64,000 nucleotides of DNA from Pseudomonadota bacterium (lineage in GTDB: Bacteria > Pseudomonadota > Gammaproteobacteria > Burkholderiales > Thiobacillaceae), in the NCBI GenBank assembly GCA_021820845.1, contig JAKADC010000003.1:1-64000 (forward strand), written 5' to 3'. A model generated the notes under the pieces. It did no database searches and was not told where the DNA came from. It saw only the letters and a program-made list of their open reading frames with translations. Within the stretch, counting starts at the first letter, position 1. Every line of letters starts with the position of its first letter. Position numbers and translations under genes: made by a program. Of the stretch, positions 63,828 through 64,000 are shown in pieces.

Positions 63828-64000
63828 ATGCAGGGTCCGTTGATCGATACACTCGCGCGGCAGGGCGTCACCCGCCGGACTTTTCTCAAATATTGCGCCA
63901 CGCTCGCTTCGATGATGGCGCTGCCTCCCGCGGCGGGACGCGCCATGGCCGAGGCGATGGCAGCGGTGCGACGGCCCTCGGTGATCTGGCTGCCGTTCCA
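63828..64000 (+). CDS. [NiFe] uptake hydrogenase small subunit, N-terminal part
   Basis: Only the first 57 residues are inside the window. A twin-arginine signal VTRRTFLKYCATLASMMALP near residue 14 is followed by RRPSVIWLPF near 48, the usual start of the mature small subunit just before the proximal-cluster cysteines, which lie beyond the edge. CGGAGGAGGA before the ATG at 63828 is an excellent ribosome site. Context (protease, HupH-like, hyp genes) agrees with a membrane-facing, Tat-exported group 1 hydrogenase. Confidence 0.9.
   Translation, partial: MQGPLIDTLARQGVTRRTFLKYCATLASMMALPPAAGRAMAEAMAAVRRPSVIWLPF

Overview
The window is GC-rich and densely coded, and reads as the chromosome of a respiratory betaproteobacterium that denitrifies and oxidises hydrogen. 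The mix of nitrate reductase, nitrous oxide reductase, sulfur-protein relatives and a [NiFe] hydrogenase locus fits a Thiobacillus denitrificans-like organism. That genus assignment is inferred from gene content and remembered gene order, not from a search.

Layout. 1-6.3 kb: the tail of a hydrogenase maturation protease, a transketolase with an in-frame DUF2945 tail, and a leftward housekeeping set (fpr, prmB, dapE, ArsC-like). 6.4-11 kb: an Atm1-like ABC exporter, a UMF1-type MFS protein, a GNAT acetyltransferase and a small flavoprotein. 11-17.3 kb: the cbpA-cbpM co-chaperone pair, a DgcZ-like zinc-sensing diguanylate cyclase, a sulfatase-modifying-factor-fold protein, a CHASE-PAS-GGDEF cyclase and an unknown membrane protein. 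17.4-19.2 kb: gamma-glutamyltranspeptidase.

19.3-32.4 kb: a leftward nitrate-respiration cluster narK1-narK2-narG-narH-narJ-narI. It is followed in the same direction by an SQR-like flavoprotein without the SQR cysteines, a DsrC/TusE-like protein without the C-terminal cysteine, and nnrS. A divergent cytochrome c lipoprotein (32.7 kb) shares a 390-bp control region carrying NarL-type heptamers. 33.3-42.9 kb: a leftward nitrous-oxide cluster nosZ-nosR-nosD-nosF-nosY-nosL, ending in a small uncharacterised gene, a TumE-like gene and a second NosL-like gene, mostly joined by 4-bp stop/start overlaps. 43.2-46.3 kb: narX-narL, divergent from nosZ, then a CBS-domain protein. NarX-NarL probably couples nitrate sensing to the nar and possibly nos genes.

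46.4-48 kb: a 2OG-Fe(II) oxygenase and a cNMP-DUF1003 protein. 48-56.9 kb: an MdtABC-type RND efflux system with its outer-membrane factor. 57-64 kb: hydrogenase maturation genes hypC-A-B-D-F-E (leftward). Divergent from them are a maturation protease, a single-domain HupH/HyaF-like protein and the Tat-signal start of a [NiFe] hydrogenase small subunit, cut by the window end.

No tRNA, rRNA, insertion sequence, prophage or CRISPR array was recognised. The least explained features are the SQR-like/DsrC-like pair attached to nar, the TumE-like pair between two NosL genes, the transketolase-DUF2945 fusion, and several perfect inverted repeats in the nar and nos control regions.
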